A stretch of 64,000 bases of DNA, taken from NCBI GenBank assembly GCA_036850595.1, contig CM072161.1:18495812-18559811 (forward strand). The letters are read 5' to 3'. This document shows positions 32,737 through 47,200 of this stretch, piece by piece. A program made the translations under genes and the position numbers. Every line of letters begins with the position of its first letter. Position 1 is the first letter of the stretch. The notes beneath the pieces were generated by a model. The model was not told the origin of the DNA. It did no database searches and was given only the letters and a program-made list of their open reading frames with translations. The DNA comes from Rhyacichthys aspro. Lineage: Eukaryota; Chordata; Actinopteri; Gobiiformes; Rhyacichthyidae.

Positions 32737-35090
32737 ATGAGTGAAAACATAAAACTGTTTGTGGGGAACCTCCCATTAGATGCAACAGAAGACGAGCTCA
32801 ACAAGCTCTTTGCACCTTATGGGGAAATTAACACTTGCTCACTGCTCAGACAGTATGCCTTTGTGACTCTGAAGGGAGAGGGGGCTGCAGACAGGTACTT
32901 TTTTTTTTTTTTTAATAAATACCAATGTTAATTTTCCTTCCATTAGCAGTTTCTTTATATGTTATATATATGTGTTACATATGCTGCCTAATTGCTTTAC
33001 CGCAGATGAAAGTATTTGTGTATTCTCACAGGGCCATAAGGCATCTCGACGGTAAAGAGTACAGAGGCCGGCCCCTGGTGGTGGAGGAGTCACGTGCTCG
33101 GCCTCCAAACTCCATCAAAGTGTTTGTGGGAAACCTCAGTGCAACATGTTCCGCAGATGATTTACACACATTGTTCTCAAATTATGGGAGAGTTTTAGAC
33201 TGTGACAAAGTCAAAGGTTTGTCAGATATTTTTTTAGTTTAGAACTTTTCAGCGACCTAAATAAACCAAAAATCTTAAATTATTATGTTGTGTGGTTGCT
33301 ACTAGTTGTATGTTGTATGTTAAATTATTGCAAACTGATTTGTATTTCTGCTACAGCACGATTATGTTCAAATGTTGGCTATGCATTTGTGCATATGGAA
33401 AGGAAGGAGGAGGCCCAGACTGCGATCGATGCTTTGAATGGGAGCATCTTTAAAGGCCGTCAGCTGGCAGTGGAGCTGTCAAAGGCTCAGCCTCTAGCCA
33501 ATCAGCTTGCAGCTGTAGAAGGCTCAGGTACGTAAAAACTCAAACTAGTGCGGTCCATTCATTGTTGAGACACAATTGTAACTAAAAGTCAAATTAAAAT
33601 TAAATCCTTGTCATCTCTTAATGTTCAATATGTCCTGCAGGAGGCAGAGAGGGTCTTCTTCCCAGGCCTTCACTGGAGCATCACCAGAGTCAGGCTGCTG
33701 TTCTCGCTGCAGCTGCTGCGGCTGCTGCTGGACTCCCCATTCAGGTAACAAATACACTGTGTTCTGTGGCATTTCAGTTTGAGACAATGTAAAGTCTGAA
33801 AATCAAAAAACATGTGTTTAACTTCAATCTTCACGATTCAGGTTCAACAAAGTGTCCATAATTCATTCTACAACACAACACCTTTGGATCCTACCTACAC
33901 TGCCCTCAAAGGCATCACAAGCTCTAAAGGAGCAGATGGTGTTATATACGGGGCTCTTGCCAGCCAGGTCTATGGAGCTGTCGCGGACCAGGTCTACAGT
34001 GAACTGTCCAATCACAATTCAGTACCCAACTCTGCTGTTAAAGAAACTGAGACTCAGCCTGGTCCTGATCCGACTACACTGTTCGAAGCAGCCAGGGCCA
34101 AGTTTTTTCAAGATGGACAGAAGGTCTTTTAATTATTACTTAATGATAATGTCTATACTTGATGTATAATCTTGTTCTTGAAGATTTGTTGTCTTTGTTT
34201 GTAATCACTGACTATTTCAAATGAAGGTACTGGCCGAGCAGCAGATTGGGAGAAAGGCCACATCAGAGAATGAACGTGACCGCAGCCCGATCAGAGGGAA
34301 TCGAGCTCCTCTTCTCCCTGACCCTGTCCCGGGCTCATTCGCTCAGAACCGACCCAAACGCAGGGCACTGCTGCCTACTCCTCCAGGAGCCCCTGAAGAT
34401 CCTGCCACTGCCCCAGCTGCCACTTCTGAAGGATCTGACCCTGTCGCCAGGTAAAATTATTAGGATGAAGCTATTTTTTATTGTCTCTTAAAAATCAGAG
34501 CTCGGGTTGAAGCCACCACGTTTGCCTTGTGGAACAAGTAGACCATGTTGTAACAGATGAAACAGTTTAGATAATGTTTATAATGTAATTTTAATATTTC
34601 TGCTTTTGTCTATAGGTCATACACAGAGTACTGTCAGCAGATGCAGCAGTACCAACAGTACCAGCAGTACCAGCAGCAGTACCAGTACCTGCAGTACGCT
34701 TACACAAACCCCCCTCCTCCGCCTCCACCACCTCCTCCCGCCTCTACTCAGGCCCAGGCCTCGACTACAGGCCCTGCACCACCAGGGACCTACACCGCAC
34801 CCCAAACCTACGCCCCGTCCTACCCTCCACCGGGAATGTATGATGCGTCCGGAGGCTACAACAGCTCTGCGGGCCACTATGACTCATCATCATCGGGCTA
34901 CGACACAACATCTGGGAACTACGACGCCTCAGCGGGGGGTTACTCCACGTCTGGGAGCTACGGATCCAGAGCATATGATTCAACGGGAGCTTACGCATCC
35001 ACACCGTATGAGCAGACACCCGCACACGGGCAACCCACGCCCCAGCGCCACGATTACCCTTACCACACGCCAGAGCCCCCTTATCGATAG
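32737..35090 (+). CDS. rbm14: RNA-binding protein 14 (two RRMs plus prion-like Tyr/Gln tail)
   Basis: Eight coding exons (32737-32894, 33032-33216, 33357-33527, 33641-33744, 33842-34123, 34227-34450, 34616-35090; the first of the transcript is non-coding) give 532 residues. RRM1 has RNP2 KLFVGNL (6-12) and RNP1 QYAFVTLK (39-46). RRM2 has RNP2 KVFVGNL (82-88) and RNP1 GYAFVHME (122-129). Then come an alanine run, the fish RBM14-type QQSVHNSFYNTTPLDPTYTAL and GALASQVYGAVADQVY, and from 375 a low-complexity tail rich in YQQ, poly-Pro and Tyr-Gly/Ser motifs. RBM14 is a nuclear coactivator and paraspeckle component whose tail drives phase separation. It is shorter than human RBM14 (about 669), mainly in the tail. 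The closely related RBM4 is less likely because no zinc knuckle is present. Confidence 0.9.
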
Positions 35091-36074
35091 GCCCACCCCA
35101 CACTCCTCCACACTGCAGACGTGTGTTTGTGTAGAGCCATGACAGACAGCGCAAAGTGGAAAATGAACAGGGAGAGAGTTTATGAAACAGGCTTTAAAAC
35201 TTCGCCCTTTGTCTGTTGAATCGAGGACAGTAATTGTACAGGATTTTATTGACAGAGATTAAGTGAGCGGTTATTGAGGATTTTCCAGGCATTGATTTGA
35301 ATTAACCGTCAGCTTAAAGTTTAGTCCACATTAATGCATATATTTTTATAAAGTGTCAGTACAATCCTATTTTTTTCAATGAGAAAAAAATAATGAAATA
35401 CTTCTTTTCCTAAGAGATATGGTAAAACTACAACTAAATCTTTGTGCACAGAGAAGTAGTAGAGGCTCAAAAATTGATCTCGGTATTACTTTCAGAAAAT
35501 GTATGCATTTGTGTGGACATGGCAGGTGTTGATGTTGTTTTGAGTTGGGTCAGGACTGTAGGATCTGCAGGAGAAAGCTGTTGAACCATTTCTACGATTG
35601 AGAATATTTACCAAAAATCTCTTAAACATTGGTTTCTCAGAACTGTCTGAATCAAGGTATCCAGACTTGGAAGTATAATTTTTCTGTGAGCGATTACAGT
35701 GGGGAAAAAAATGAATGGGGTTAAAGGTGGGATTCATTTCGGCCTAAATCTCAGAAGGCGGTGTTCATTGCTCTGCAGGAGGCGGCTTAGACTGTACACA
35801 GTTACGTATTATTTTGTGTCAATAACAGGATGTTTATGGGGAAAGCAAAATAAGTAAACTCACATTTTCACCTTTAGATGATTTTGTAATTGTCTTTTTC
35901 ATATTTGATTTTGTAAAAGCCAAAAGAATGACAGCCAACCATTATTTGACCCAAAATAATTGTAGACACATCGTTTTTGTTTTTTTTTGTTTTAGATGTA
36001 TTTGTTTTGTGGCTGTCATTACATTGGGGGTGTTGTAAGGGAAATCTCAACTAGTTTTCACAGAGGTACCTATA

Positions 36075-36080
36075 AATAAA
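36075..36080 (+). terminator. rbm14 poly(A) signal
   Basis: AATAAA about 1 kb after the stop codon. The intervening 35091-36074 is AT-rich non-coding sequence consistent with a 3' UTR. Confidence 0.55.
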
Positions 36081-37526
36081 CCTAATTTTAAGCTGTAAGT
36101 AACGCCGGCCAACATTTGGTTAAAAGCTGAAGACTGTTAATATAAAGCGATTGTATTTAAAGATGGGAATTCAGACAGTTCCGTTTTTAGGTGTGGCTGA
36201 AAATGAGAGCTTGTGTTTAGGGCTGAAACATTGCAGTGCAGTCGTTCTAGAGGCAGCCATCTTTTGACCTTTGAGAATGTAAAAACATGGCTTCCTCAAA
36301 TTAAGAAGCAACAATTGATCATTTGAAGTGAGGAGTACAAGGGGGTTTTGTAAATGCTTTGGCAGTGTACAGTTTTGTTTTTTTTTGTTTTTTTTTTGAG
36401 TGAGTGATCGTGAGGTGACCATATTCCTACAGGTTGATATGAAGTTTTCTATGGGCCACTGGTTTCACCGAGCAGCAGTCCGAAGGGCACTTTACTCCCC
36501 CAGTCTTCTCTTGAATGAAACACACACATTTGTTAGGATTACTTTGACACAACTTGATGTCTTCTTGGGTTTACTGCAGATAACACATGTGAAGCAGTCT
36601 ACATGTGGAAACTAAAACAAACTCCACGTCTAGCCCTGTTCGAGTTAGCCGTAAGTCACACACAGCCTCCACACTGCCTCCATGTGAACTGTTAGTTGCA
36701 TGCCTTGTTGTTGCTGCTGCTCCAGCCACCTTCTTCCTCTTGCTGATTATTGCAGCTAGAGTGGGAGGGAGCCAAACTGAGCCCTTGCCCTGGACGTGCG
36801 CCACACGCACCTGTAGCGTGGGATGGGACAAACAGCAGCGTTAGGCCTGAAACTGATGTGGACGATGGGGTGTCCCCTCGCTAAGGTAACCACTCAGACC
36901 ACACACTCCTGCCCCTCCCAAAACACACTCACACACCCAGACAGTCAAACATAAGCCTCAACGTCTCAAGGATTTTTCTTCCATGGTTTTGCATTTTTGG
37001 ATTTTCCCTTCTTCCCTGGGGGAGATCACTTTTCCTCTTGAGTTTTTCTTCATTTTTCCTTACATTCCTCCAGAAACGACAAGAGCAATGCTTCAAGGAC
37101 TCGTAAGTCTTTCTCTTTTAGTCTAGGTCAAAATATTCATCCGAACAGAGCTGGAGGTGTAAATGGGATGGGTTCATTAGTTTTTGTACTCGTGCCCCGG
37201 GGCCACTTTGGGGTTAAGTGCCTTGTTCAAGAGCACATTCATAGGCCCTTCGTTTCAGTTCAATCACGCTGGCTCAGGATCGGTTGCTGGTTCAACGCTC
37301 GACTCTTCTCGCTCTGCCCCAAAGCAACGGTAGTTGATGCCACATTCGACTTGTATGAATGACAACAAACATGAATATAATTTTGTCTTATGTTCTTTGA
37401 AATGATTAAATCAATAAATAAATTTCAATGAAACCAATCAGAATTCAGTTTGTATTTTGTATTGTATTTCAGACTTGTGTTTTTAAAAGGGACCAAATAA
37501 ATGAGAGGTCAGCAACAGATGACAAT
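36081..37526. other. Intergenic between convergent rbm14 and picalm, with a dispersed repeat
   Basis: T-runs near 36370-36398. At about 37184-37345 there is a fish-type dispersed repeat with GGGGCCACTTTGGGGTTAAG, then TGCCTTGTTCAAGAGCACA and GGTTCAACGCTC. No gene seen. Confidence 0.45.
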
Positions 37527-40500
37527 TTTATTGAGCTTTCTTTGAAAAACATCAACCTATGCTTTTCAAATAAAAACATTTTAATAACAATGCAAACCTG
37601 TTAATTATGTCACTTTGAGATACATAAAGAGGAAATGAGAAGCAATTGAAGCTTTGAAAGCTCACTCCCTGCGAAAACTGTTTCATGGACACTGCTGAGC
37701 CCTCGACAATAGATCACAGATGGATTCAGAAATCCTGTAGGACGCAGTTTACACAATGCTTAACGTTTAGTGAGGTAATGAGTATTTTGGGACAGAAACA
37801 ATGGACTGAGATTTAATGGACAGAAGCAGTTACTGCTCTGACGTCTAGGACTGGTTTCCAGCAGCCATTGTATGTAAAGAATCTCAATCCTAAAAATAAG
37901 TTCTATCAACTCAAGTGTAAATAAAACTGAGAAGATGTCAGATTAAAATTTCCTACAAAGGATTAATGTATGAATAATAGGACAATGTGAACAGTGCAGA
38001 ATTAAAAGTTAAAGCACACATGAAGATATTATTACAGTGTGAAGATGAGCTAAAATGAGACTCGACTTACTTATTCTGAACAGAGGATCTGTTGCTCGTG
38101 CTTTGTTCTCAGAAATAAAATGATCCTTGAGGCACTCAGACCCGTATTAAGGAAACCAGCCCAAAAGGAGGATGAGAAATGACACAGTCCAGTTGATGAC
38201 GACAAACGGGACGAGACTTGTCAAACACTTTTAAAACACCACACAAAGTGGACCAGACCAAACATATAGTACAGTACTTTGACCTTCATCACAACCTCCC
38301 AAGATACTGCTGGCATAGTATGAAAAAAGAGCAAGCATTCAAACACATATTGAAAATAGCAACGCTTTAATAAAGAGCAATTTTACAAGACTGCAATGTC
38401 TAGCTAGCTAGGTGATGACTGGCATTGACATCCATGATGTTTTACAAAGACGCAGTGATGGTAACTGGCTTTGAAGATGATGGGTCACTGCATGCAGCAG
38501 CCTTCAAACAGTTACAGACCCTCTCTTGTAAAACAGTTGATTATGAATGTCAATGAACGTTCATGTCAAGAGGTAAGTAAAAAATCTCATGGAGAAATTT
38601 CATTAACATTTCCCAAACACACCGGTAAGTGAGAGTTCACACAATGGTCATGCTTTTACCGGGCACACAAGCCAATAAAAAGACGACACTTAATCATGCA
38701 AAAAAGACAGTTTCCTTGTCTCTAAAAAGAAAAGAAAATCAGTTTGAGTTCAGATATCATCCATCCATAGTGACCTTGAATTAGAAGAAGCTGCGCGTTG
38801 ATGATGACTTTGGTGCAAAAAAATGTTCCTGTTTCGAAGAGGACAGACCCTGCCCTGTCCACTTCCTTGATGAAGACACTCTTGGTATAGACCAGTTGTG
38901 ATAGTTAAACCCCACCCAAAAACCCAACAGTCCCATCCCTTTTCCTCCTCAAAGATGGACACAAACATCACAAACATCAACCCCGACCCGCCCCCCGCCC
39001 CTCCCTGGATGATGACAACTTTAAAATACAACCATTCAAACACAGAAACAGCAATTAATTGTCCCACGTACAGTACGTCGTCCAAATGGGGCTTTGATCA
39101 CTTTACAGAGAGAGTACGTCTAAAACACATGAACGGCATTACCTATATACAGAGGACACGGTAACAGTCAAAGAGGTTGGCCCAGGGTGGATCGAGCTGC
39201 GCTGAGAGGTGAGGTGTACAATGAAAAGAGCTTAGAGCTGACGGAGAAAGACAAACCACTGGGACGAGGAAGAGGAATGAAGAGGAAGAGATATCCAAAC
39301 GCCAACTGACCTCTTATTTAGGTGACTTTTCTAACATTAATCAAATCTCTCTTGGCTGGTAGTCGAGTTGTCGCTGGAGTAAGTTTGCATTGCCAACAGT
39401 CACGGTTCAAAATCACAAAATGCCAAGTCTTTCATTTGTTAGATCCTTTAGACGTATGCACCTCCAGCTTCGCAGAGAGATTCGTCTCAGATTCACTTTG
39501 CTTTCATTCACAGATTCCGATGACTTTTAGGGCTTTTTGCATTGTATTTGAGCAGATGAGTGATCCTAGAGCCACCTTGAATGGACTCCAAAAGACAGAA
39601 TATTCACCTTTACGTTCTCTACCAGCTTGTGTTTCATGTCAAAGAACATGACCCTGTTTATCTCAGTGGGAAGTGCACACAAACACACATACAGTACATG
39701 TACATAAAACAGACAATAGAAAACAGCTTCACCCCCGATCGATTATTGCCCCTTTCAACTGTACATCCCAGCAATGGTTTTAGTTTGTGCAGCAGAGCAT
39801 TGTCCCCTCTTTGAAGGTTTGTGCTATATATAATACTGTCTGTCTGTCTGTGGGTCAAACGCGACCTTGGATTTGCCAGAAAATACTACATTAACCTTTA
39901 ACGTCTCATTAAAGCCTCATCTCGCTGAATTAATCTGAATGTCGTCACTGCCGGCAGGGTCGTGATCGACAGACATTAGCCCCTTTGCTTTTCTTCGTCT
40001 TCTGACACCTCCAATTGACCTTCCTATCCATAAATGTTAACGCTGTGGGAGCAAATCCCTCTCTGCAGTGTCCTTACTTCCTCTGAGCCATGATAAGACA
40101 TCGGCTCTAGGTTTTCTGGCATTTAAAGGGGATTTTTTATTTTGAACAATGCTCAAGACAGGAAGGACATCATATTTTTTGGGAGTTTCTGATTGCAAAG
40201 ACTGAGAATAGCCTACTTGCTGATATGAAGTCCTCTCTCTGTCTGGCTCTCAGTGCATTTTTTGACTCAAAAGGAAACAAAAAGAGTGAAATTGGCTCAA
40301 AAACAATCCTAATCGTTACAAAGAAGAAGGTTACGTGAAGAAATAAAAGCCTATTAAAGGTCTACAAATGAGTGGAAAAGACAAATTGCATGATATTGCA
40401 CAGCTGTAGAGGAGGAGAAGGAAACTAAATACACAGTGAGTACAGCAGAGGTGTGTTTTTTTTACATCCAAATGCGAGGCCTGGGTCTGGCTCAGTGCTT

Positions 40501-41240
40501 TCGATAGTAGTTCCAGTGCATTTAACAGATGGGCACCTGGCAACACTAATGACTACAGGTACCGAAAGAGAAACAGCTACTTCATACAGTATGTCCGTCC
40601 ACACTCACTCAAATATGCCCTCGAATGTTTAGTTGGCAATCAAGAACTAACAGTTAATGTCGATGCAGCACACTAATGTAGAAAATGAGTCGCACGCATT
40701 CGAATTAGTCACTCCTGACATCAAGTGACGGATGACACACAACCGGGAACCGATCTAAAGGAGATGCATCAGTCGTCTACACACACACACACAACCTTGG
40801 CAAAGTTTACATCGAGTAAAGTGCCAGCAAACGATCCAATCTGAGAAAGGGACGCCTCCGGGTTTGATTCATTTGAGGGAAAAGGACAAAGGGAAAGGAG
40901 AAGTGGTGGAGTGGCCAATGTCGTCACTCTTTGTAGCATCATTTCTGGGTTTAATTGTCAAATGAAAATGACAGCACTTTACTCATTCAGAAATAAATAT
41001 GAGCGTGGTTGATGCAGAGCTTCTTGTGTCCTGGGGAAATTCAGAGACAGAGTAGCCAAACGAAGAGAGGAGAGATTAGAGAACCAGGAAAACAAGACAT
41101 CAGTGTGGCTTCCGGCCTGTGCTCCTCTCCCCTCCCGTTTCTCAGTCCGCTCATTCTCCTCCTTTCTCTCGCACTGCCGTTTGGTTCTCTCCTCTTGCCT
41201 CGTCTCTCACATCTTTGCTGCCATGGTTACAATGTCATCC
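37527..41240 (-). other. picalm: picalm 3' UTR with poly(A) signal at 37527-37532
   Basis: TTTATT (AATAAA on the minus strand) lies 3.7 kb beyond the stop codon, and no earlier strong end is obvious. A long 3' UTR is usual for PICALM. It contains the palindromic CTAGCTAGCTAG near 38400 and no coding frame of note. Confidence 0.5.
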
Positions 41241-44200
41241 CTACATGAAGTGCATCTGCAGAGAGAAAGGGGAGTAATTTACTTCAACAAAACAGCTCAT
41301 CAACTGTTCAGGCATCTATTGACGGGTGTATTACCTGCCGCAGCGCCGGGAATAGCAGCTTCTCAGCAACATCAGCACTCACTTAGTAAACATATCACTG
41401 CGTAGTGTTTGGAATAATTGCTCAAAATATAATGGATTGTATTTATTGTGGCTGTACTGAGGAAGACATGCTTTTCACACTTTAAGGGCAATTTTAAAAT
41501 GATCTGGCAATTCATCCTGTTTCCCAATTTTGAACTTAAAAAGCTGAATCTAGGGGCACCTCAGTGGTTCACGTACTCATGCGACCTGGGAACAATTCCA
41601 GCTCAGGGCATATGCTTAATGTCATTCCCCTGTCTCACCCTTTTTCCTGTCTATCTACTCTCAATTACAGGCAAAAAAAATGCTGAATCTACATTTAATT
41701 TCTTTCTCTTGTTGATATATTTTTTATTATAACACTATTAGACAAGCTGCTCATCCAAAAGTCAAAACACAAAACTATTACACGCTATTATTATTCACAT
41801 AAATGTTTTTTTTTTACCTTCTGACTGTCATTTCTTCTGGCATCCTCGTATTTTTATTGAAAACTGAGATTTCCAAGAAATGGCTGAAAGCATTCATTAG
41901 GGAAGAGCCTTGTGCTCATGTAAATGAAAAGCACTCCACTCTGACATAGATGTGACAGCTCTATCATTAAACAGAAAATATTTCAATTCAAATGTTTTTT
42001 TTTGTCCATTAAATCCTTCTTCTGCAGCGCTTTATAGTGTTTCCTTTTTCTGTGTGACTAAGATAAATGTATAAAAACGCGAAAAGAATGACTGCATCAC
42101 AATGGAAATGGACAATTAAAAGTCTAATTTCCTCTTACCTGTGTTCCGGGGATGGGTGCGAAAGGGTTGGTGGGTCTTAGGACAGGCTGGTTGTACATGA
42201 CAGGCTGAGGGGGCATCATGGGAACGCCTCCCATCTGATGACCCATCTGAGGAGGGAGCTGGAAACACACACAGCATCAGCACAGAAATCATAATAAATG
42301 GGAAAATCACACATTACAGCCTTTTCTGTTTTAGTATCTAACAATATTACTCTCTTTTTCAATAGGTATTCCCAGAGGAAGTGTAATTCAGAGTTCTGCA
42401 GCATTTTGGTTACAGTGTAAGTAAATATTAAGCATTGTATCTTATTGTGTCTAGTGACATAATGATATTTACCATTCCATACACAGGCACTTGAGGTGTC
42501 GTCATAGGAAAAGACACTGGTGCTGGAGCCTGCGATGAAAATACATTAGATTTTTACATAAAGTGTCAATAATACTGTAAATATGTTTAGCTTATACACT
42601 GTTGCCTCCTTATACTGTCATGTGAAGTAGTTATTACCCCCCTCTCTGTTTAATGGGTTTTTTCGTGAAGAAACAAACTAAAAATGATCTTATAATAGCA
42701 GGTCTATCTATGATATGAGGTGAATACAGTATCAGTAAAATAAATGAGAAAAAGTCGAGAAAAAAGAGTACCCCTGCCACTTCTAAACAGTAAAGAAACA
42801 TACAAAACAGCTGCTACAAAACAAATACAAAAAATGTCCATAAAGGAGTGAGAAGTATGAACTTATTTAATCTAATTTCAATTCAAAATACACTCAAGTT
42901 TGTTTTTTTTTTACAGATTCCTGTTAAAAATAGAGGCTTGGGTGAGAGTTAACACAACGCCAAGAGGCATTTCAATCAAACTTGTCTTAAAGAAGTATTT
43001 CCTGCTGCACATCAGTCTGGAAACGGTTACAAATCCACGTAATTGTGAATATATTTTTACAAAAACTATTTCAACTGACTGTAGGTCTAACCCAGTTTTG
43101 TAAACCCACACGTGGAAAATCTGTGTTTTTTATTGTCCTAGACGTACTTGTATATCCTCAATAACAAATGACTGAAGCCACTAAGAATAAAAGGCCTTCA
43201 CAAACTTAAAATTGCCACTAGTCCAGGGCTGTCAAATATATGCAGGCTAAAAACAGCCCGTCAGAGGGTACAATCCAGCCTGAGAAATTAATTTGGAAAG
43301 TGTGAAAATTACACAGAGGACATTAACGTAAATTTTTAAATAAAGGTAACAGCCATTTCTTCTTTGCACTAAAGCAAAATTATGCAATTATTTTACTGGT
43401 CTGGCCCACTTCAGATCACATTGGGCTTCAACTAAAATAAGCTTGACACCTCTGCCCTACAGTAAAATACAGATAAATCTAATTTAAAACAATTTCCAAC
43501 TCAGCAAAATAGTATCTCCTAAAAATCCATGTGTCAAATGCAATACAAGCGGCAACGTAAAATGTGCCTGGGGCTTTAATGTAAAAAAGAGTTTTTTTCA
43601 TGAATAAAGTTGAGAATACTTACATAGCCAGTATATATCATCCCATTCTGTGGAGAGTTTATGGAAAAAACACAAAGAGAGAAGTGTTTTGTCATTTCAA
43701 CGGCAGAATAAAAGTTGGGTTTTCCTAACAGGAAAAGAAGATAAACCCGATCTTTGGCCATTTGTCTTGACCCAGTCTCTTTTTTATTCACGCCATGACA
43801 CGGCTTTCAGGGCTATCTCCTGAATAAATGAGCAGTGAGCGCTGAGAGGTCAATCAGTTTAAAATTAAAAAATGAAAAAGGATTGAACAGAAGAGACATG
43901 GAGATAATTAGTACTGAGCACAATAGAAGCCGACAGAGTTTGAAGATTATGCAAAAGCCCTGAATGCATTTAACCGAGGGGTGGACTTTACAAAATAGGA
44001 CATTAATATTAATATAAGAAACTTACCACTCTGACAGAATAATGGAGTGTATTCAACTAAAAGTGTTTATTTAGCTGTCTGTTGTGAAACTCTGCAGGTG
44101 TTGTAGAAGTGCTTTTGCGGAGCAGTTAAAAGTCTACATGCGTTTTCTAAGAAATACAGAACTCCTTAAGTCCTACATAAAGTGAACATTTGATCTAATG

Positions 44201-47200
44201 CAAACATGTTCATTATATTGTGTAAGAACAAGATAAAGGGTTTGATTACATAATAATGCATAGAAACTTCATTAGCAGAAATTAGTCTCAACAATTAGCA
44301 GATTGTTTTATAACAGAGTCTTTTCCTGACTCTGTTCACGGTTGTCATGACAACAGAGGTGTGAGTTTACCTGACTGGAACTAGAAATGTCATTTATATG
44401 GAATTACTACAAGCAGCAGCAACTTCAAATTCACAGTTAGAAAACGCGCCACAGATTTGTTTTGAGATGCACTGAGAACTTTTAAGGCCACTGTTGTTCT
44501 GACAATAAAAGGCTATATCCATGGTTTCAACCAATGGGCTTCAACAGCTGCTGACTTCCTTGTTTATTGTTGCTGTGATTAAAAAACATTGGTGAGTCAT
44601 ATAGAAGTGTACAGAAATGGTTTTGGGCCTCCATTCTGCATCAAACCAGACCTCCAGACAAACCTAACTCTCTTTTTAAATATTGTGAATGTAATAAACT
44701 TACAATATATTATATAAATATCTTAATAATATTTACCTTCAATTTTTCACCTTTTTTAGGACTTTAACAACCTGACTCTGCCAGATTGAACTGCTCCACA
44801 GAACCAGCTGGGACGGCTCTCGATGAAAGCATTTGCAAAAGGTTCTTTAAATACTGGTTTGTGACTGGATTTACAAACACAGCTTATCCAATCAGAGCAG
44901 TGCTATTATTGTTACTATTTTTCACGTTATTACCAGTAAAACAGTTGCTACATCTTCAAACTTAAAACACGCCGCATCATTGGACACACTGTCTAAGTTT
45001 AGCATTTAGGGTTTGGTCACAAATACTTTGCTTGGAGCAGTTCAAGATGGATTTTCTCTCTCGTGTATCCAGCTGCAGCTCAAGGTTAGGACTTTAAAGG
45101 CTCTGTAAAGAACACCTGACTGTATCTTCCATTTACACAAACAATTCTTACAGTTACTACTAGAGTCCTGTGTTTCCTTAAAAATCAAATCCAAATTGGA
45201 GACTTTACACTGTGTGCAGAAAATTCCAACAGTAAACCTTATTTGAGCTGGTGTTACTGACCATCTGTGGGACGGGCATGGGTGCAGGCGCCATGGGGTG
45301 TGTACTGTGAGCCCAGTTGGTGCTGGTGCACATGGTTTTCGACTGCCAGCCGCTTCCTCCTGTCGGCTTCTTCTCCACCAGCTGACTCCACTGCAGCTCT
45401 GGTCTGATGAACAGACGAAAGAACGACAGCTTTAGGTAAGTATCGTGTCACAAAGAAACAGCAGCTCAAGTCAAACTCACTTTTTAGCTGATGTTCCCCC
45501 GAAATGCAAATCTGGAAGAAAACGAAAGGGAAATATTAGCTGAATACCGAATACAGTGGTGGTCATTTTATGGCCTGAAAGTTATTTTACTTGGTACATT
45601 TTTTCCTTCTTTGTGTTAAGCAAAGCTGAAATAAAGTGAAATGAACAATTGACTGATAGGAAAGCTTAAAAGGTGCTGAAATGAAAGCAAAAGTGAGGCA
45701 GCGTTTAGTGCTTAATACTTAGACATCTGAATATGAAGCTCTGTTGCCGGATTCCAATACCAGCACAATTTCTGTTCTTCTCAGTATTTGGGAATATTTT
45801 TATTTATTTTACTGCAAAAATGTACTAAAATCTATGTAGAAGACATAATTATTAAGAATTCTTATCTGTACTTAATATTAGCGAGTGCTTAATTGTAAAT
45901 ACTAAAGAGGTCTCTGTTAAATTAAGAGTTTTTAATATTGAGTACAAGCAAACACAAACAAGTACTTAATATTTATAAAGTACAACAGGTTTCAGAGCCA
46001 CGATGAGCCTCCAGATACTTTCATGAAGCATTATTTACAGTTTGCGTTGCCTTTATAATCTTCATTTACAGTAAAATATGTCCAAATAGTGCTGTACAGA
46101 TAAAAGAGCACCAAGTATCTGTATCAGGGCGACCCCAGCCCCACGAAGACTGTACTCACTGCCGACGAGATGAGCTAACGACGAGTCCAAATCACTGGGC
46201 AGCATCTTCCCAGAGTGCAATGGGGCTCCGGGGCTGTGAATTTGAGCGTGCGGGGCTGGCTTCAACAGATCACCTGACGTGAGGAGGTTGCCACGGTAAC
46301 GTCAGAGAAAACGAAGTGAGACAGGTCGATGCGAGGCCATGAATATGTGAGTGTTTGTGTGTGAGTGCCTACCTCCCCAGGCGTTGTTGTTGTTGGGCAC
46401 AGTGTGTGTGGTCGGGATGGGGGTGAAATTAGGCTGCAGGGTGAACAGCTCACTGGTCAGGTTTGGCACACTGCGGGACACGGAGGCAGAGAGGCAAACA
46501 GAGATAGTATTCATTTGATTTTGTGGAACAAGAAAAATCAATAAAACACTTTTATTTATCGAGAGAGCCACTCAGAGGCTTCTTGTCGGAGGCTGGCTTT
46601 GTGTGGGTTCTTAAAAAAGTAAAAAGTGGACAATAATGTGAATTTTGAGCTGCTAATGCCAGTTTTGACAGGACTTGAATGTGATTGCAGGCGAGTAGAC
46701 AGTGGGTAGGGTCTCCTTAGAGGCATTTTCTGCAGGATTTGCATTAAAAAGTATACCTCAATCCCTCTTTTCTCACTCTTTTGACCTGAACCGTGAGGAG
46801 ATGAATGTATTTGGGTGTTCACTGACAATTTAAACAAAATGCTGATAAAGTTTGTTCGGAGTAAACCTAGGTTTGTCTTGCTGCCAAGGGCTAAAGGAGG
46901 AGGGAGAAGAGACCTAATAGGCCTTTAGACATTAAATTAAATGTAATCTTTATAGCAGCCATATATAATATAGTTAAGCAGTCATTGAGCTAAACTTCAT
47001 TAAATCAATTTCCCTGAGCCTTATCCTGCACCAGACTCAGAGTCTAAACCGATCACACAAACCTAGAGCTCACAGACATTAAAGAAATTAGCCTCTTTAG
47101 CTTTATGTCTAACAATAGTGTGTTCTCTGTATTGATTTATGCTAATGACCCATGTGGTCTTTGGTTTTGATCCTGTTTTGATCCATTTCTCTTCGTTATA

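Noticed and set aside
34606..35142. Arg/Pro/His-rich and Gly/Trp-rich frames over the rbm14 last exon
   Set aside because: Shadow frames of the low-complexity Tyr/Gln/Pro tail on both strands.
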